Source of the DNA: Triticum aestivum
Lineage: Eukaryota; Streptophyta; Magnoliopsida; Poales; Poaceae
Assembly (NCBI RefSeq): GCF_018294505.1
Contig: NC_057812.1
Span: forward strand, 63,692,494-63,756,493
Direction of reading: 5' to 3'
DNA length: 64,000 nucleotides
The notes beneath the pieces are model-generated. The model did not search any database. It had not been told where the DNA came from and saw only the letters and a program-made list of their open reading frames with translations. A program made the translations under genes and the position numbers. This document shows, piece by piece, positions 11,418 through 21,531 of the stretch (position 1 is its first letter; every line of letters begins with the position of its first letter).

Positions 11418-12815
11418 GAAAGCGCGCTCATCGAGTTCATCCATGAGAATCGGGACATTTTTGCATGGAAGCCCTCTGACATGCCAGGTGTACCGAGGCA
11501 ACTCGCTGAGCACACCCTTAATGTGGATCCTAAATACAAACCAGTGAAACAGTTCCTCTGCCGGTTTAACAAAGAAAGACGCAAGGCAATTGGAGAAGAG
11601 GTAGCCAGGCTCTTAGCAACTGGCTTTATTGTTGAAGTTTTTCACCCTGAGTGGCTTGCCAATCCGGTGCCGGTCCTTAAGAAAAACGGTACCTGGCGCA
11701 TGTGTGTGGATTACACAGATCTTAATAAAGCTTGCCCAGCAGATCCTTTTGCCCTCCCCCGTATTGATCAAATTATTGATGCTACGGCGGGTTGTGAGCG
11801 TTTAAGTTTTTTGGATGCATATTCTGGCTATCATCAGATCAAACTGGCAGTTAAGGACTAGGAGAAAACGGCATTCATAACTCCCTTTGGAGCCTTGTGC
11901 TATGTGTCTATGCCCTTTGGGCTCAAGAGTGCCCAGGCAACTTATCAACGTTGTCTGCAAAATTGTTTACACAAACAGATTGGCCGTAATGTACACGCCT
12001 ACGTGGATGATAGCGTGGTTAAATCCAGGGAGAAGTAGACTTTGATTGGTGATTTAAAGGAAACTTTTGATAACCTGAGGACATACAAGATGATGCTTAA
12101 TCCGGACAAATGCGTCTTCGGTGTACCGGTGGACAAGTTATTAGGCTTCTTGGTGTCCAATAGGGGAATTGAGGCTAATCCGGAGAAGATCACAGCCATC
12201 ACCTCCCTCGCTAAACCGAAGTGTATCAATGATGTTTAGCGCCTGGCAGGCCAGATTGCCGCGCTAAGCCGGTTTATCAGTCGCCCTGGTGAGAAGGCAA
12301 TCCCTTTGTATCAGATGTTGAAAAAGACGGATCAGTTTGTCTGGAGTTCTGCTGCTAATGAAGCATTTGAGGACTTAAAGCGGCAATTGGCCAATCCGCC
12401 TGTGCTCGCCGCTCCCATTGACAAGGAGCCGTTACTGCTATATGTTGCTGCTAATGCTCGAGCGGTCAGCGTGGATATTGTGTTGGAGCGAAAGGAGGCA
12501 GGTAAGGAGCATCCGGTTCAACGTCCGGTCTATTATATCAGCGAGGTGCTCATTGAGTCCAAGCAAATGTATCCGCATTGGCAAAAGTTGGTGTATGGAG
12601 TCTTCATGGCAAGCCGGAAGCTTAAACAATACTTCCAAGGGCATCCAATTACGGTGGTCAGTTCTGCTCCTTTGGGAGATATCATCCAGAATCGGGAAGC
12701 AACTGGCCGGATTGCCAAGTGGGCTATAGAGCTTGGGCCGCACGATTTGAAGTATGTGCCTCGGACGGCAATTAAGTCTCAAGCACTGGTTGATTTTATC
12801 AATGATTGGACGGAA
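11418..12815 (+). pseudogene. Reverse transcriptase and degenerate RNase H of pol (broken)
   Basis: The RNA-templated DNA polymerase of the element. Visible motifs in order: ENRDIFAWKPSDMPG at the start, GTWRMCVDYTDLNKACP, LSFLDAYSGYHQIKL (first catalytic Asp), MPFGLKSAQATYQR, and the active-site YVDD in HAYVDDSVVKS near 12000. Stops interrupt it at 11859-11861, 12036-12038 and 12237-12239, all TAG; in at least two the flanking residues suggest an original Gln. The connection domain or degenerate first RNase H follows (YVAANARAVSVDIVLERKEA, then PVYYISEVL and ASRKLKQYF). The enzyme cannot be made intact from this copy. Confidence 0.88.
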
Positions 12816-12834
12816 ATGCAAGCACCTGAAGAAA

Positions 12835-13250
12835 AGCCGGATCACACATATTGGACCATCCATTTTGACGGATCCAGGCAATTGGAAGGTTCGGGGGCTG
12901 GAGTCGTATTAACTTCCCCACGAGGTGACAAGTTTTGTTATGTTCTCCGCTTAAGGTTCGAGTATGAAGCCTTGCTCCATGGTCTCCGGATGGCTAAGGA
13001 GATGAATCTAGGTCGAGTTAAGTGCTTCGGTGACTCGGACCTCGTGGCTCAGCAAGTGTCTGGCACTAGGGACTCCAAGGATCCACTCATGGCAGCATAT
13101 CGCCGTGAGGTGGATATTGTTGCAGGTCATTTCAAAGGCTATCAGGTGGACCATGTGGACCGGCGGAACAATGAAGCGGCAGACGCTTTAAGCCGGCTGG
13201 GCTCTCAGCGCAAACCGGTTCCGCCCAATGTTTTTCTGGATGTGCTGCAC
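12835..13250 (+). CDS. Second (RVT_3-type) RNase H domain of pol, Tat-type element
   Basis: Immediately after the degenerate RNase H comes a second, better-conserved RNase H. It begins IHFDGSRQLEGSGAGVVL, with the first catalytic Asp in FDGS, followed by the Glu helix (FEYEALLHGL), the GDSDLVAQQ strand (Asp) and NNEAADALSRLG (last Asp). All four expected acidic positions are present. Such an extra RNase H is a hallmark of part of the Tat lineage and is thought to supply the activity its neighbour lost. The block is open from 12306 to 13412, but the frame after about 13260 looks shifted. Confidence 0.85.
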
Positions 13251-13429
13251 AACCGTCGGTCAAGATCCCTGGTGAAGCGGATTTGGCTATTCCTGATCTG
13301 GAAGCTCAATTGGTGGCAGCTCTTCATGTTATTCCGGATTGGACGCTTCCCTACTTGGCGTACTAGAACCGGGGGGAGTTACCATAGGATGATACTCTGG
13401 CCAGATAGATAATCCGGCGATCCAAGTCC

Positions 13430-14573
13430 ATGACTATTATCAACGGCGAGTTGCATCATTGTAGTGTATCAGGGGCATTTCAACGTTGTGTGTCTCCTGA
13501 AGAAGGCCGTGAAATTTTGCATGAGATCCACGCAGGGGATTGTGGTCACCACGCCGGTTCAAAATCTCCGGTGGCTAAAGCGTTTTGCCATGGTTTCTAT
13601 TGGTTAACTGCTCATGCTGATGCAGAGGATCTAGTCAAACGATGTGATGGTTGCCAAAAGTTCTCAAGACATGCTCATGTACCAGCTCAAGAATTGAGAA
13701 TGATTCCAATTACTTGGCCGTTTGCGACTTGGGGGCTGGATATGGTTGGGCCTTTCAAAAGGTCCAAAGATAAGAAGACCCACCTCCTGGTGGCGGTTGA
13801 CAAGTTTACAAAGTGGGTGGTGGCAGAACCTGTTAGCAAGTGTGATGTGGCCACGGCGGTTCAGTTCATTAAAAAAGTGATTTTCTAGTTTGGCTTTCCA
13901 CACAGTATCATCACAGATAATGGTACCAATTTGTCCAAAGGTGCCATGAAGGAGTTCTGCGAACGAGAGCACATCCGGCTCGACGTTTCATCAGTGGCAC
14001 ACCCACAGTCCAATGGTCAAGGAGAAAGAGCTAATCAAGAGATCTTGAGAGGCATCAAGCCCCGGCTCATGGTTCCTTTGCAGAGAACGCTGGGTTGTTG
14101 GGTAGAAGAGTTACCATCTGTGTTGTGGAGCATCAATACACACTGTTCTTCATGGTTTATGGAGCGGAGGCGGTTCTCCCAGTGATATCCGTCATGATTC
14201 ACCTCGTGTGACGGCTTATATTGAAGCGGACAACGAAACGACACAGCAAGATGCTTTGGACCGGTTGGATGAAGAGCGTGACATAGAAGCCGCCCGATCA
14301 GCGATTTACCAACAGGATCTTCGTCGTTATCACAGTCGCCGAGTCAGTACCAAAACCTTCCAGGAAGGAGATTTGGTGCTTCGGCTCATTCAAGATCAGA
14401 CTGATATGCATAAGTTATCCCCACCTTGGGAGGGGCCTTTCATGGTCAGCAAGAATCTGCACAATGGGTCATACTATCTGATCGATATTCGAGAACATAA
14501 GGACTCACGTACATCAAAGGAGGAGATCAACAGGCCATGGAACATAGCTCATCTTCGGCCTTATTATACCTGA
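13430..14573 (+). pseudogene. Integrase of the Tat-type element (broken)
   Basis: DNA-strand-transfer enzyme that inserts the cDNA. The zinc-binding HHCC region is visible (HEIHAGDCGHHAGS ... CDGCQKF), then the DDE core: ATWGLDMVGPF (Asp), SIITDNGTN (Asp), and NGQGERANQEIL (Glu). A TAG interrupts it at 13886-13888. Near 14150 the frame shifts, and the C-terminal part (14208-14573) has the expected basic GPF-MVSKN-like strand and ends HLRPYYT before TGA. The sequence between the second RNase H and this block (13260-13430) also changes frame. Confidence 0.85.
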
Positions 14574-14750
14574 GCCATTGGTTCTACTTATGTACATATT
14601 ACAACGATGTATATATCAACTGTAATAAACCGGAACCTCAGCTAAAGCGGGGTATCTGTTCTTTTACATCATGTGTGGTTACACGGAGTTGTTCTAAAGC
14701 AGCTTCCGGTTTACCCCTTGAGTTCGCTTTTCTAAAAGCATCGTGTTATA

Positions 14751-15010
14751 TCACTTGGAGGATTGGTCGTGTCCGAACCAATACCATACCTCTTGATAGG
14801 TGAGAGCCACCAGATCACTTGGGGACTTGGTCACGCTTGAACCACTCATGTCTCTTGATCGGCCTAAGGCCACAGAATCACTTGGGGGCTTGGTCGAACC
14901 AGAACCATCGCCATGCCACTTGGTCGGCATAACTGCCACGGTTTCATTTGGGGACCTGGCTGACTAGAACCATAGTTACACCTAACGGGAGCTTGGTCGT
15001 GTTCGGCCAT
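14751..15010 (+). repeat. ~64 bp tandem repeat in the 3' region of the Tat-type element
   Basis: Diverged units start TCACTTGGAGGATTGGTCGT (14751), TCACTTGGGGACTTGGTCAC (14815), TCACTTGGGGGCTTGGTCGA (14878) and TCATTTGGGGACCTGGCTGA (14944), with a partial fifth near 14985. Periods are 64, 63 and 66 bp. Each unit carries a short purine-rich core, TTGGGG(G/A)C. Confidence 0.75.
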
Positions 15011-15879
15011 GGTAACGCCATTTGATCAGCTCAAATAAATCTTTTTTGCAAACGGTTTTCTCATTGCTTTTTGCTTCGCATTTTTCTTTGCCAGATTCTT
15101 TTTTCTTTTTTGTTGCGTTCTTTTTAAAACCGACAAAGTTTTCAACCAATCCATTGACGGAACACAGTTCACGTCAATCCGGAGACTATTTGCCCGGTTT
15201 GATCCTTGTTGTTAACATCCTCTTATGGAGTAACATGATGTTTATTATAACCCGACACGGTTTACATAGTCATATATATACAGGAGCTGTTATCTCCTCA
15301 ATAGTGTGGGTTTGCAAAACTCCACTTCAAGATTGGCCAAGCCAACTTCACGCTCAACGATGGCAGGTATTATGTATCTCAAAAATTTGATCATATACTT
15401 AAAATTTTGTTTTGGATGTTCTGATTTCATATATGCAGACATCATATTCCGCCTGACGGTACAACCGCGGTGGCACTTGACAAATTTCTCATTTCAGAAA
15501 GTGCTTTAGAAAGTTCATCACCATAGGAAGAACAAATTATGCACGAAGGCATATCAACGTCAAAAGTATCATCTAGCCTATTACAAGCCAACATGGTGCC
15601 CATAATAATATAATTGTTTTTCACAAAGGAGAGGTAGTTTTAAAACCGGCTTCAAGCTTGGTCACCAGCCTGGCCTGATGGTTGTGGGTCATCCTGCGCC
15701 GCTTCAGCCTCCGTTTCTCTACCCAGTGGCTGGAAATCCACAGTTGTCCAGTCGATTCCCATTAATGCTTGAAAAACAGCTTCATCATGGATCAGCAAGG
15801 ACGGGTCAATATCGGGAGCATAAGTATGCTTATGGATTGGAGGGATCAGATTTTCTGATTCATGGATTGGTGCAGCTAT
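15011..15879. other. Non-coding 3' region between pol and the antisense gene
   Basis: No convincing coding sequence. The sense pol gene ends at 14573 and the antisense gene ends at 15880, so this stretch is the convergent 3' untranslated zone of both. Confidence 0.5.
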
Positions 15880-16473
15880 TCACTTGTTCTGACTATCATA
15901 TTGGGCTTGATAATGAGACAAATCTGCTTCTTCAGCCAATTGACAAGCTAGCGGACATACCTCCCGGTTTATTGCTCGCAGATCCGCTTCACCAAATTTT
16001 GACCCGTCTTCCTTCAAGCTTGGATAGCCCTGAGCCGCTTCAATAGGATCAAAATCCGGCACCCAGGATTTTGCTCGTATTAAGGCATTGATTGCACTGG
16101 TTCGAGCAGCAGATTTCTTCAGCTCTTCAACCTGGGCAGGAAGCACCGACAGTTTCATCAGAGTATCTTGAATCAAAGTGGGCGCCGGTTTGTTATGAGA
16201 TGCGGTACAGATGATCTGCTGGGAATCAGTATACAATTGTTCAACCAATGTATAGGCGGCTTTCAGTTTCTTCCGCACATCTGACCCCAAGTGACCAATG
16301 CGTGTCCCTGAAATACCATAAAGGGTTAATAAACCGGCAACTCTGTAAGAAGGCAGAGCCAATTCAGAAGGCAAACTGGCTTACCAAAGATAGCAGTAGT
16401 CATGGCATGCACGTGCCGCTTTATGCTGGTCAGTTCATCCGCCACTGGTTTTAGTGTAGCCTCGGCATCCTCT
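15880..16473 (-). pseudogene. Antisense gene of the Tat element, last exons (3' of CACTA insertion)
   Basis: Two exons of the antisense gene lie on the left of the CACTA insertion. The first (16473 to 16385) begins at the insertion point and ends at a strong donor, TTTG|GTAAGCC. The last runs from an acceptor ATTTCAG| at 16308 to a stop at 15880-15882; it starts with GTRIGHLGSDVRKKL, is helix-rich, and contains IRAKSWVPDFDP. The split between the two exons agrees in phase. Removing CACTA and one copy of its TCT duplication rejoins the broken codon in frame with the exon ending at 29725. The function of this C-terminal part is unknown. Confidence 0.7.
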
Positions 16474-16800
16474 CACTACTAGGAAAAGGCCTACTAATGG
16501 CACCCCTAATTTGGCCATTAATGGCGCATTAGTGGTGCGCCATTAGTAGCACGCCATTAGTATCTGGTATACTAATGGCGCACCTCAGATGCGCCATTAG
16601 TATATACAATAGTGCGCCATTAGTATGCCTCCCAGGGGGCCATGTATACCCAGGTGCTTTGGCATACTAATGGCGCACGACAACAGGATGCGCCATTAGT
16701 AACTTCGGCATACTAATGGCGCACTGTTTAATGATGCGCCATTAGTATCCTTTGGCATACTAATGGCGCACTATGATGTGATGCGCCATTAGTATGAATA
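16474..16800. repeat. Left terminal inverted repeat and subterminal repeat array of CACTA
   Basis: After the CACTA end come many copies of ACTAATGGCGCAC and its inverse GTGCGCCATTAGT, often paired to make short hairpins with 5-20 bp loops. In CACTA elements such arrays bind the DNA-binding transposase subunit. Confidence 0.85.
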
Positions 16801-17058
16801 TTAGGTTTTTTTTTATTTTCTGTTTTTTGCACATGTTACAAAATGTATAATTGGACAAAATATAGACAACACACATCAACAACAGATTCATCGAATACAA
16901 TAGAAGATTAGTCTCTGAATACAATTCATCATTTTAGTCTCCGAATACAATTCATCATGTTAGTCTCCGAATTGAAAAGACCGAACAAAGATAGAACATT
17001 ATATTACAAGTCTCGAGACCGCGAGTTTGTCTTCACATTACAAGTCGATATCGATCAT

Positions 17059-17313
17059 CTAAACTACCATCACATAGAAGAGAGCTGCGGTCATCACGAT
17101 GAGCATCATCACGATGAAACTCGTCTTCATTCGGTTCCTCCAACGCTCCCTCCCCTCTCCCGCTAGATAGCGAGCGTATCTAGATTCGGCCTCGGTCCTA
17201 GTGGCGTACCCTTTGTAACTGTTACCGCTGAATCGGTGAACCTGTCTCCGACACTCCTCCCAGTCGTCGTAGACTCCGGGAACCTTACCCTTATACACGA
17301 CATACCACGGCAT
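17059..17313 (-). CDS. Small ORF: RNase H1 N-terminal-type domain plus C-terminal membrane segment
   Basis: An 84-codon intact ORF near the left end of the CACTA element. Residues 2-50 match the RNase H1 N-terminal (hybrid-binding, caulimovirus VI-like) fold: WYVVYKGKVPGVYDDWEEC, then VHRFSGNSYKGYATRTEAE. In RNase H1 this domain binds RNA/DNA hybrids or double-stranded RNA. No RNase H catalytic part follows. A short basic linker (ERWRNRMK) leads to about 21 hydrophobic residues at the C terminus (TSFIVMMLIVMTAALFYVMV), which predicts a tail-anchored membrane protein. The start codon is the only sensible ATG, right before the domain. It follows the second CACTA gene on the same strand. I infer it is an accessory gene of this CACTA family; its role is unknown. 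Confidence 0.7.
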   Translation of the reverse strand: MPWYVVYKGKVPGVYDDWEECRRQVHRFSGNSYKGYATRTEAESRYARYLAGEGRERWRNRMKTSFIVMMLIVMTAALFYVMVV

Positions 17314-17551
17314 CGCTATGCAGTAGCCAAACGAAACGTTAGTACCAATTCAAAGACAATACATAAGCAATATATAAGTATGCAACAGAACGATCGGAAG
17401 AGAAAAGCAAGACATTAATAGCATCGATTACATCTAAGTTGAACGACTCTCGAAACCAAAGAGACATACTACAAGTTCATTAAAGTTTAATTACAACATG
17501 AGCCAATCGATGTTTCAGAACTAGACACAGCATCAGTGCTTTCGACTTGAC
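17314..17551. other. Short spacer between CACTA genes
   Basis: AT-rich, no ORF or repeat noticed. It probably holds the 3' untranslated region of the Ulp1-like gene and the leader of the RNase H1-N-like ORF. Confidence 0.4.
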
Positions 17552-19349
17552 TCAAGGGACCGGAGCGTGGATGAAGCCGCCGTCTATCGGGGGAGTCATG
17601 AAACAACGGGCGTTGTCAGCCTGCATTTGTAGGATTGTGTCGATGTCACTATTGGACGGTTGATTTCTGAGGTAGAACTGCCCCGAGGTACGAAGGACAT
17701 CTTGATGGATGATTTCCGCAAACTCTTGACTGGATGCGAAAGAATTCTTGTCTGATGTCCGCGTCCTAGATTGCCGACACGCTCGCAGCCCAATCTTTGA
17801 GTCTACTCGGTAGCAGAAGTTGATGATGGTCCCGTACGATCGCCCGCATGTGATGGATGGCGTAGTAGGCACCCTTCTGACCGCTAGGCGGCTGCTTGAT
17901 GCAGCAGAATGTCGTATTGTGCGAGAACACGTGCTTGCCATACTTACGAATAGGCCTGGTGAAGGAGCCTCCAGATTTGACGTAGCCGGGGAGAACATCA
18001 TCAAGAACCTTCTTGACATTTGTGTAGTCTACATTCGACTGACGGTCCGGGTCGAAATACGTGGCCATGGAATATTTGGGGCTTAGGAGGATGAGCGTGC
18101 AATGTGTGTCACTTCAGAAAACACGGAATGTTAAAATAAAAACGATCGAAATCTAAGAATTCATATGTTACGGGGCGGTTGAGGGGAGGACTTACTTGGG
18201 AAAGTAAGGGACGAGGAAGTTATCCTTATCTTGGTTTGCCAAAATGACGCCTTCGAGGTAAGAACTCCCGACTTGCCGGTCCCCAGCGCTGACCAATATC
18301 TTGGCACGCATGTAGAAGGGGTCAACTATCACGATGTCCGGGGTCTTGTCGCGAATGATCCGCATCTCCATACTCAGCGAAAATAGCCGAACGAAGGTGT
18401 AGTGTAGCGGATGAAGGTTCAACATAGCGTGGATGTCATCAAACCGCAGGACGATCGTACCCCCGATGGAGTTATCCACAAAGCCCTTGCCCTCTAGCAC
18501 CTTGGCCGCGAAAACCGGGTATGCCACATCCTTCTCTTCGAGACGCCGCTTCTCCAAAGAAAGAACACTGTCATGCAGACTCCGCATAGCACCGGTTGCG
18601 GCATCGAGCATATTTCTCGGTAGCATCGGCCTACCCGCCACATGCACCCTCCTCGAGATATCCTCAGGTGAAGGTGGCCCGTCCTGAGCACGGATCGTAC
18701 TCGGTGCCGGCTGGCCCGCACCCTTGTTAGTCTTTCTTTTGCGTGCCTTCATCTTCTCCTGTAATGGGACCGAGTTCTGCTCACAGACCGCCTTCTTGAG
18801 TGTGTTGGGGCTGATCATATTTCGCACCTCGCCTATCTGAGGCTCGGTGAAGTCGGCAGCTGGAGGCGTCTCCTGAGAGCTGAACTGCAGACGACGCCTG
18901 TTGCAACTTGGCTTCTCCGCGGTACCGGCTAGATCGCGCACGTCTTTTGTTGGGTTGGGTTCTTGAGAAGGAGGCCACATGAAGTCGCCACCGTACCCAT
19001 GATCGGCAAAGTACTGATCGACGTTGGCAAATGTATCGTCGTCGTCGTCGTTCTGATCATGTGCCATATGCATGTTTGGATACAGTGGCATAGGGATGTC
19101 CAGCACCGTTGCGGCGGTCTTGCCATGGGGCCGACTTGGCGCCGGCACGACTGGCGGTGTTGTCTTTGGGGTGGTGTCCCCCGCCCCCAAACGAATCTGG
19201 CTCTTCAGCCAAAGCAGGGGCCAGCTCAGGCAGGCGCTGAGGGTCATCACGTCATCATCGTCGGCCCCGACGGGTCGAATCGGAGGTAACAACTCATCGC
19301 AGCCTGGCAGCACCCGAAGCAGTTGAACCCTAAACAAGTTGCGTGGCAT
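17552..19349 (-). pseudogene. CACTA second gene, Ulp1-like (C48 protease-like) C-terminal part
   Basis: The large exon (19349 to 18196) has an acidic Asp-rich stretch, an NLS-like KARKRKTNKG, a Ser/Pro region and a region resembling the start of Ulp1-type cysteine protease folds (DIVIVDPFYMRAKI, YLEGVILANQDKDNFLVPYF). It ends at a GTAAGT donor. After an acceptor the next exon starts near 18081 with KYSMATYFDPDRQSN, carrying the His-Asp-type strand, and continues to IKQPPSGQKGAYYAIHHM. Where Ulp1 proteins have the catalytic Cys in a CGYY-like motif, this copy reads GAYY, so the nucleophile appears lost. A frameshift near 17760 separates the C-terminal part (EIIHQDVLRTSGQFYL... to the stop at 17552). 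Proteases of this type are known passengers of plant CACTA and MULE elements. Confidence 0.65.
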
Positions 19350-19805
19350 CTAGGTACCGTGGAACAAGGGGTTGCCCAGTTGAACGATTTTGCCCTTGGC
19401 GACATCGACCAACTCATTGTTCACGAAGTGCAGGAGAGTGCACGGAACATCGGCGGCGCCCTGCGAAAACATGTAGGGCGTCAGGGATGCCCAGTCAAAG
19501 GCAAGGAGATGAAGTCCTCGGCCGAGAGAGGCTTAATTAGTTACCGTGATGATGGCGTCGAGCTCGGCTAATGTCGAGGCACCGCCAACGGCGGGCGTGC
19601 AGTTGACGGAGGGGCCGCTTGCTGCAGAGGTGCCGGCCGACATACACCCGGGTGCATTAAGCTCCCGTGCCGGCGTCGGAGACACCAATGCCGCCTCCAC
19701 CGGAGACACCAATGGCCCCGCCATCGCGTTCTGCGAGTTGCTGGCCGTGAAGCTAGGAATCGGGGGCGGCCCCTGTTGGCCGCCCGCAATCCACGCACTA
19801 ATCCC
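19350..19805 (-). pseudogene. CACTA second gene, Pro/Ala-rich middle exon
   Basis: Reading on from the coiled-coil exon through an in-frame TAG (about 19807), the same frame gives ISAWIAGGQQGPPPIPSF and an Ala/Pro/Ser-rich low-complexity segment, ending at a donor ATCACG|GTAACT near 19545. The remaining 200 bp up to the Ulp1-like exon is intronic or a damaged exon; frames there contain stops. No domain is recognisable. Confidence 0.45.
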
Positions 19806-20126
19806 CTAGATCAAGGTAGGCATAATGGCGGTGATCGTCGCTCCGAGTTGTTGTTGCACTTGCTCTTGGACAATCTCCGGGATCCGCGCCACCTGTGCCC
19901 TGAGTTCTTGAACCTCGCGCGCCTGGCTTTCCAAGCTGGTCTTTTTCTCCTTTCGCCCACTAGTGTTGTAGTATGACGACCATTTTGTTGACAAGCCTTT
20001 GCCGGCCACACGACCAGCTGGCATCGGCTTACTGATCTTATCCTTGTTCTTCATTACATTCAACGCCCTATTTAGAGTGGTGTCCCAAGGGTTGCTCTTA
20101 GTCGACCCCGCGCTACTGCTTTCAGT
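19806..20126 (-). pseudogene. CACTA second gene, coiled-coil exon
   Basis: It begins after an acceptor CTGAAAG| near 20126 with SSAGSTKSNPWDTTLNRALN. It continues through a basic region to a heptad-like helix (EVQELRAQVARIPEIVQEQV) of about 40 residues, a likely coiled coil for oligomerisation. This arrangement downstream of a Transposase_24-like domain is usual for plant Ptta/En/Spm second genes. The frame stops at a TAG that probably was CAG. Confidence 0.6.
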
Positions 20127-20193
20127 CGCATGCGGAAGGAATGTGAACCATTTAGAAATTTGGCTTCATTAATTAGAATGCAACCATATGGAG

Positions 20194-21297
20194 CTAATTA
20201 CGCGGGGGTGTATTCCTTACCAGAACAAGCTCAAGCGCCCTAGTCTTTGGATCCGTGGTAAGCTCCTTTGTTTTAGGGTCCTTCTTGTACCGGGCCCTGA
20301 CAAAGTTCCTGGTCTGCTTGTCACCATATTTATCGAAGAGGGGCGGTAGGCCTTGCTCGGCACGGTCCGCCTCCTCCTTGTCCCATATAGGCTCCGCCAC
20401 TCTGTAACCGCCGGGACCAAGTGTGTGTTCCCCTAAGTTCAGCTCCTGCATTTCTTTCCCCCACTTACTTGATTCGGAGTTTGCGGTGCTCGAGCAATTG
20501 ATCTTGAAGTCGTTGTAGTCATCTTTGGTGATCGAAGGATTTTTCTCCTTGATCTTCTCATAACTCTCACCTTTCTCGATCATTCTCTACACATTGCTTT
20601 TCCAAGTAGACAGGGCCTTGCTCATCTTCGTGAGGGCAGCATTGTTCACTTTATTCCCTTTGAGGCTTGTGTTTTCAAATTCAGCGGGGAACTTGTATCG
20701 TTCGTGCAGCTTCGTGAAGAGGAGGTTGCGCAAATTCCCTCGGTCAGGATGCCTCAGGTTCTCGGTGTTGATCGAGACGGTGCTCCGGAGAATGCACCAG
20801 AGCTGAAGCGAGTACCCCTTGACTATTCGTTCGGGCGCCGTTGGATTCCCGTCGGAGTCCACTTCAGTAACTTCCTCCTTGAGGGTGCGGAGCACGGTCG
20901 GGCGCCGGTCCTTCCGTTGCCTCTTCGTTTGGCTGCCATCTGTGTGTGCGCCGCCATCATCAGTGGTGGCATCCTCGGCGGCACCATCAGTGGTGGCATC
21001 AGTGGGGTCATCCTCGGCGGTACCATCAGTGCTCTCAGGATCGGTGGGGAAGGCGGCGTCCTCATACAAGTGAGGTTGTTCCTCCATCTCCTGGGACAGC
21101 TCCCAGAATTTCTTGCCGCCCGAACCCCCGGCCTCATGTTGTTGGCCATGTTTCTCTATAAATAGGAACAAAGTTTCATCAAAAAGTTGGTTATTGTCAA
21201 GGAACAAGATCATGGTCTCATCATTTAGGGTTTGTCGACACCGAGGCATCCGAAAAGCTAAGCTTTTATCATTGAGGGTTTTTCGACGCCGAGGCAC
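20194..21297 (-). pseudogene. CACTA second gene, Transposase_24 (Ptta/En/Spm)-like exon
   Basis: On the minus strand the frame runs from about 21297 with a tandem-repeat leader (MPRRRKTLND, MPRCRQTLND), a Thr/Asp/Ala-rich acidic segment, and then the conserved part: LRHPDRGNLRNLLFTKLHERYKF (given here only in part), RMIEKGESYEKIKEKNPSIT after a TAG at 20587-20589, and AEQGLPPLFDKYGDKQTRNF. The exon ends at CTTGTTCTG|GTAAGG near 20221. This is the DNA-binding-type accessory transposase found with TNP2 in plant CACTA elements. Only one stop breaks this exon, and the frame is the same on both sides of it. Confidence 0.7.
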
Positions 21298-21360
21298 CCT
21301 AAAAGCCTAAGCTTTCATCATTTCGGTTTTTATCGACACCGAGGCACCCTAAAAGCCATG
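21236..21360. repeat. ~49 bp tandem repeat, three copies
   Basis: Units around GACACCGAGGCATCCGAAAAG start at 21237, 21285 (GACGCCGAGGCACCCTAAAA) and 21335 (GACACCGAGGCACCCTAAAA), each followed by an AAGCTT-T-ATCATT phrase. On the minus strand they encode a 16-residue repeat of the form MPR(C/R)R-TLND at the N terminus of the second CACTA gene. Confidence 0.8.
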
Positions 21361-21439
21361 CATTAGTCAAAAGTCAGCCGGGGCACTTGATCCTACTTAA
21401 TTAACTACTAAGATACCCCGGCCCATGCATTAGTCACAA

Positions 21440-21531
21440 GTACCCCATATGTCCTATTTTTAGCAAAGTCATGCTAAAATTCATGGAAAATTTCAGCATG
21501 ACCTTTGCTGAAAATAGGACATATGGAGTAC
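21440..21531. repeat. Long perfect-like hairpin (~40 bp arms, ~10 bp loop)
   Basis: The left arm GTACCCCATATGTCCTATTT (21440 on) continues TTAGCAAAGTCATGCT. The right arm reads AGCATGACCTTTGCTGAAAA then TAGGACATATGGAGTAC, ending about 21531. There are only three or four mismatches or gaps over about 40 bp. It lies 150 bp upstream of the second CACTA gene in transcription order. Confidence 0.85.

Noticed and set aside
20587..21165. Plus-strand ORFs opposite the second CACTA gene
   Set aside because: Shadow frames; the minus strand carries the recognisable domain and splice sites.
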